From: an uncultured Paraprevotella sp.
Lineage (GTDB): Bacteria > Bacteroidota > Bacteroidia > Bacteroidales > Bacteroidaceae
DNA: 64,000 nucleotides
NCBI GenBank assembly: GCA_910586505.1
Contig: CAJUGV010000004.1
Location: forward strand, 62,001 to 126,000
Direction of reading: 5' to 3'
This document shows positions 61,029-64,000 of the stretch, piece by piece. How positions within the stretch are numbered: the stretch's first letter is position 1; every line of letters starts with the position of its first letter. The translations under genes and the position numbers were made by a program. The notes below the pieces were generated by a model that was given only the letters and a program-made list of their open reading frames with translations, was not told the origin of the DNA and did no database searches.

Positions 61029-61982
61029 TCAATTTGCTTCTTCCTTTCTTTTTCGGTAGAGCTGGTAGGAATTGTATATGTTGTGCCAAATACTATAGAA
61101 TCCGCCGGCTACGGATGTGACCGGTGTCATAAATGTATATCCCATCCAAATGGCAAATACTGTATTTTTTTGTCCCAACGCCTGACCGGCGCTGATGGAG
61201 TCGCTATAGCGTCTTCCGATAAACTTTCCTGAGAGGAACTGTATAATACAGCATATAAGGGAGACTCCGGCAATGCCTGTTTGGTGAAAGAGGGAAACAT
61301 CGCTATGTACGATACTTCTCACTGTGACTCCGATGGCAATGGCCAATGCTACGGCCCATAAATAGAAAGCTAAATCTTTGCAACGGACTACATAGGTATG
61401 CAGGCTTGGGAAAAAATGGCGAACAAACAGTGCGGCAAGAAACGGACAGAATAAAAGAGGAAATACTTTGCCTAATATTAAAGACAGAGACATGCCGAAG
61501 GTAAATTCGGGGTGCGGGTGAATGAGCGGGATGATAATGGGTATGATCAGTGCTGTTGCCAGATTGGCAAGAATTGTGTATGTGGTTAATTTAGCGGCAT
61601 TTCCTCCCAGTTTCGCAGTAACTACTGCAGCGGCTGTCGCAGTAGGGCATATCATACATAGCATGGCTCCTTCTATTAGAACTTGTCCGGGTATATCGGG
61701 AAACAGTTTCAACAGGCCTGCAAGAAGAACAAAACTGCCGGTCTGGATTAGCAATAACCATCCGTGCCAACGGCAAAAGCGGAGTTCACGGGGATCCACT
61801 TTGCAGAACGTAAGAAAAAGCATGGTGAATATTAAGGTCGGTTGCAATATGTTGATGAAGCGGGCTATGTAGATCTTGGTAGGAGCAAGTGCAGGAATGC
61901 CTGTGTAGATGAAATAGGAAAGTACGCCTGTCAGCATGGCGATGGGAAGCGTCCAGTTTTTTATAAATCTGATAATATGCAT
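61029..61982 (-). CDS. bile acid:sodium symporter (BASS) family transporter
   Basis: 317 residues with about nine to ten membrane helices. Typical BASS stretches: LCMICPTATAAAVVTAKLGGN at residues about 106-126 and SISAGQALGQKNTVFAIWMGY near 260-280, which form the two sodium-binding crossover regions. Substrate is not determined; relatives move bile acids, keto acids or pantoate. Convergent with the tRNA cluster and transcribed alone from the box at 62007. Confidence 0.88.
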   Translation of the reverse strand: MHIIRFIKNWTLPIAMLTGVLSYFIYTGIPALAPTKIYIARFINILQPTLIFTMLFLTFCKVDPRELRFCRWHGWLLLIQTGSFVLLAGLLKLFPDIPGQVLIEGAMLCMICPTATAAAVVTAKLGGNAAKLTTYTILANLATALIIPIIIPLIHPHPEFTFGMSLSLILGKVFPLLFCPFLAALFVRHFFPSLHTYVVRCKDLAFYLWAVALAIAIGVTVRSIVHSDVSLFHQTGIAGVSLICCIIQFLSGKFIGRRYSDSISAGQALGQKNTVFAIWMGYTFMTPVTSVAGGFYSIWHNIYNSYQLYRKRKEEAN

Positions 61983-62006
61983 ATTTGTTTGTTATGAAAG
62001 ATTGAG

Positions 62007-62014
62007 CAAAGTTA
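62007..62014 (-). promoter_or_regulatory. -7 promoter box for the BASS transporter
   Basis: TAACTTTG on the minus strand, 24 bp before the ATG at 61982. Confidence 0.5.
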
Positions 62015-62054
62015 CTTATTTTGTCAGGTTTGCAGCGGATTGGGCCGTGCAAAA

Positions 62055-62086
62055 TTTGTAGGGGTGGAATCTTTTTGTTACTTTTG
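62055..62086 (+). promoter_or_regulatory. consensus promoter of the 183-residue protein
   Basis: TTTG (62055-62058), 20 bp, TACTTTTG (62079-62086); leader of about 70 nt. Confidence 0.75.
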
Positions 62087-62161
62087 TACGATAATTCGGG
62101 TAATTATATTCAAAGATTATAATTGCTCGGGTTTTATGGTTTTATTTATATATAGGAATTG

Positions 62162-62713
62162 ATGAATTTATACATTCGTTATTTTGACGAGGAGTGTGTG
62201 GTAGGTTCAGTAGAAGAGGCATACGATTTTCTATCTTCCTTGCCCGGAATCACGCTGGATGAGGTTTTCATGAAAGATTTGCGTCAGTATATGGATAGTC
62301 CGATGCCTTATCCCAAACGTTACAAGGTGCGTCCTCGTGTGTATTTTATTGTGATTAAGACAACGGCTATGACCTTAGCTGAATTTAAAGTGAACGGAGG
62401 ACGTACTCAGTCTTTGGCCGAGAGTTCTGAAAAAGAATCTGCTGCTCGTTTTACTATCAACGACCGTCCTGGATGGTATGAGGGAGAGATCTTATTTAAA
62501 AGAGTGGTCCCTATTTCTGGAACCAACAAATTCCAGTACACAGACACACGTTTTAAAGTGCGTTGTAAGGCTCGTAATGCGCAAGAGTGTTACGAACGTA
62601 TTGTGGGGCATTTGCGCTCAAGGCAGGATGTTGATCCGCGAAGTCAGTTTCCATCCGTTAAGGGGAAAAATTTCTCATGTTCGTATTTAGGTATGACTCT
62701 TGAGGAGGCCTGA
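62162..62713 (+). CDS. conserved protein of unknown function
   Basis: 183 residues from ATG 62162 (MNLYIRYFDEECVVGSVEEA). Not recognised. Soluble, no signal or membrane helix; mixed alpha/beta with Arg/Lys-rich strands (YPKRYKVRPRVYFIVIKT, FKVRCKARNAQECYERIVGH). The N-terminal 55 residues and the rest look like two small domains. Transcribed alone with a full consensus promoter and a clear terminator, so well expressed. The end of its C-terminus is FSCSYLGMTLEEA. Confidence 0.75.
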   Translation: MNLYIRYFDEECVVGSVEEAYDFLSSLPGITLDEVFMKDLRQYMDSPMPYPKRYKVRPRVYFIVIKTTAMTLAEFKVNGGRTQSLAESSEKESAARFTINDRPGWYEGEILFKRVVPISGTNKFQYTDTRFKVRCKARNAQECYERIVGHLRSRQDVDPRSQFPSVKGKNFSCSYLGMTLEEA

Positions 62714-62748
62714 TTTTTGCAAGTAAATATGTTTTTTATGAATAGCGC

Positions 62749-62784
62749 AAGTCGTATCGGAGTTTTTCTGATACGACTTTTTTG
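62749..62784 (+). terminator. terminator after the 183-residue protein
   Basis: 10-bp perfect stem (62749-62758 with 62770-62779), 11-nt loop, then TTTTTG. Confidence 0.88.
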
Positions 62785-63138
62785 TTATGAGGTAAAAGAT
62801 GGAACCATGTCGGATGTTTGGGCTTTTCTGTTTCAGCCGGCATAAGATACTGGCGGTTGAATGATTAATGTTCTTTTTTGAACAATTGGTGGAATCTTTG
62901 TGTTTGCGATTTATTACCATACTTGTTTTATATGGTGGATGAGGGGATTTTGCCGAGGATAAAAACAGGAGAATAGGATGGTTATATCGCATTACTTATT
63001 TATTTATGGTATGTGATAATGTTTGGTATGCATGGCGCTTGTCTGTTACTTTTTTGAGTGTATTGTAAGTTTCAGCCTTTTTTGATGGCTTTATACTCGT
63101 TTTCTTAAAATACTTGTGGTGGAAAGTATTTATTTTAT
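62785..63138. other. intergenic stretch without a gene
   Basis: About 350 bp, AT rich. I see no coding frame with recognisable features, and no clear hairpin or repeat. Confidence 0.45.
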
Positions 63139-63146
63139 TACTTTTG
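63139..63146 (+). promoter_or_regulatory. -7 promoter box for the 252-residue protein
   Basis: TACTTTTG; puts transcription start near 63154 and so supports the start at 63173 rather than 63116. Confidence 0.5.
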
Positions 63147-63172
63147 CCCCAAAATATAAAATAGGTAAATGT

Positions 63173-63931
63173 ATGCAGAAGAAGAATAGCTATTTGGAGT
63201 CAGTTCTTGATTTGAATGCCAGTAATATATGGGGAATGGAGGCACAGGAACTTTTGGAATTATGGCAAAAAGATATAAAAGAAGAAGATTTTTCTTCATC
63301 GGAGGAAAAGGTTCTGAATGTCATTCGTCTGGCTTTTGATGTGTATCATTTTGATCCTAAGGATGACCGTGAAGTCGTGAGATACGGTAATGGAGATTAT
63401 GTTATTCTTTCCGGCGTAGACAAACGCAAAGGGGCTGTGGCGATACGTAAAAAAGTGATTCGTCGCATAACCGATCTTTCTTACGAGAATATCAAACATA
63501 TTTCAGCGGCAGACTTGTTGCGGCTTATTGATGGAAACTTCGGCGGAGGATGGGATTCCATATCTTTGACTATAAAAGACATTATAGAGTCTGCTTTTGA
63601 TATAAGTACAACAACTTTGCCTGCATCTCGCATCCGGGCGAAAGGAGGTACGCTGGAACGGAAGGAGGCTGATGGCTATGAAGTGCTGGAGATTGCTAAG
63701 GGCACTTGGGTGGAAGCTATTTTTGCCAAGAAGCGTGAACCTATGGAGAAACTGCGTTTTATTCCTGAGTCCGAATATGATGAGGACGGCAACCGTCGTA
63801 TTCCGGAGGAGGATATAGATGAAGACGCAGATTCAGATGATACAGATACGGAAGGAGATGAGACCTTTTATGGTAGTTACACTCCGGAGGCTGATATTAA
63901 GGATGACGATGACGAACTGGCCGATGAGTAA
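63173..63931 (+). CDS. conserved protein with acidic tail, unknown function
   Basis: 252 residues from ATG 63173 (MQKKNSYLESVLDLNASNIW). Not recognised. Soluble, predicted largely helical for the first 190 residues, with two similar helical segments (LELWQKDIKEEDFSSSEEKV and ISAADLLRLIDGNFGGGWDS); the last 60 residues are highly acidic with long Asp/Glu stretches (EEDIDEDADSDDTDTEGDE), suggesting a nucleic-acid mimic or a chaperone-like tail. Followed 27 bp later by the start of another gene, likely one operon. Confidence 0.75.
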   Translation: MQKKNSYLESVLDLNASNIWGMEAQELLELWQKDIKEEDFSSSEEKVLNVIRLAFDVYHFDPKDDREVVRYGNGDYVILSGVDKRKGAVAIRKKVIRRITDLSYENIKHISAADLLRLIDGNFGGGWDSISLTIKDIIESAFDISTTTLPASRIRAKGGTLERKEADGYEVLEIAKGTWVEAIFAKKREPMEKLRFIPESEYDEDGNRRIPEEDIDEDADSDDTDTEGDETFYGSYTPEADIKDDDDELADE

Positions 63932-63958
63932 GTGTAGTAATAAATAAAGGGGGAGTAT

Positions 63959-64000
63959 ATGAAACTTGAAAAATCAGAACGTGAGCGTATTATTAGCCTG
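63959..64000 (+). CDS. start of a gene cut by the window end
   Basis: Fourteen codons (MKLEKSERERIISL) after AAAGGGGGAG, a good ribosome binding site. Too short to identify; the start is compatible with the UPF0597/L-serine dehydratase-like family, which is only a guess. Confidence 0.45.
   Translation, partial: MKLEKSERERIISL

Overview
The window is chromosomal DNA of a Bacteroidales bacterium, most likely a Bacteroides species. This rests on Bacteroidetes promoter boxes (TAnnTTTG, several with TTTG or TTG 19-21 bp upstream) before most transcription units, weak Shine-Dalgarno sequences, a hybrid two-component system (HTCS), BACON and PCMD domain proteins, an LptD of Bacteroidetes type, MalQ with N-terminal CBM20 domains and class III fructose-1,6-bisphosphatase. 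The species is not determined. No insertion sequence, prophage, integrase or CRISPR array is visible.

Left part (1-9.2 kb): an acyl-CoA ligase cut by the window edge, a DUF4494-yggS pair, a small membrane operon (YtxH, holin-like, unknown) on the minus strand, then a SPOR lipoprotein, yqgF, def overlapping a TPR protein, and thrS. Next come infC-rpmI-rplT (9.2-10.6 kb). From 10.7 to 14.7 kb four closely spaced genes encode a DUF368/PopT-type undecaprenyl-phosphate translocase, an ArnT-like glycosyltransferase, a GtrA flippase and a GtrB-like polyprenyl-phosphate glycosyltransferase: a plausible complete lipid-linked sugar transfer module. Between 14.7 and 16.7 kb there is little coding sequence but a strongly supported structured small RNA on the minus strand (about 15513-15291) with consensus promoter, closing helix and terminator, plus one orphan basic exported protein.

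Middle (16.7-31.5 kb): malQ, an ABC-F ATPase, carB without carA, yaaA, a secreted C10 cysteine protease, an HD hydrolase and lptD. From 31.5 to 50.7 kb is a carbohydrate-utilization region without susC/susD: a heparinase II/III-type lyase, a BACON lipoprotein, a GH51 arabinofuranosidase with an extra N-terminal module, a GH43 enzyme, an MFS sugar permease, a GH88-type unsaturated uronyl hydrolase, an HTCS regulator divergent from an orphan ECF sigma factor, mltG, and a second GH51. Lyase plus GH88 plus arabinofuranosidases suggests a uronic acid glycan carrying arabinofuranose; this is inference.

Right part (50.7-64 kb): an FprA flavo-diiron protein, a short CbpA-like DnaJ protein, a 5'-nucleotidase-like hydrolase lacking an obvious signal peptide, class III fbp, an operon of Omp85-like barrel / PCMD protein / nspC, a tRNA cluster Gly-Leu-Leu-Gly with its own promoter, a BASS-family transporter and two conserved proteins of unknown function. 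Convergent genes are separated by long hairpin terminators, one a perfect 29-bp inverted repeat. Several genes have their promoter box so close to the start codon that leaderless mRNAs are likely.
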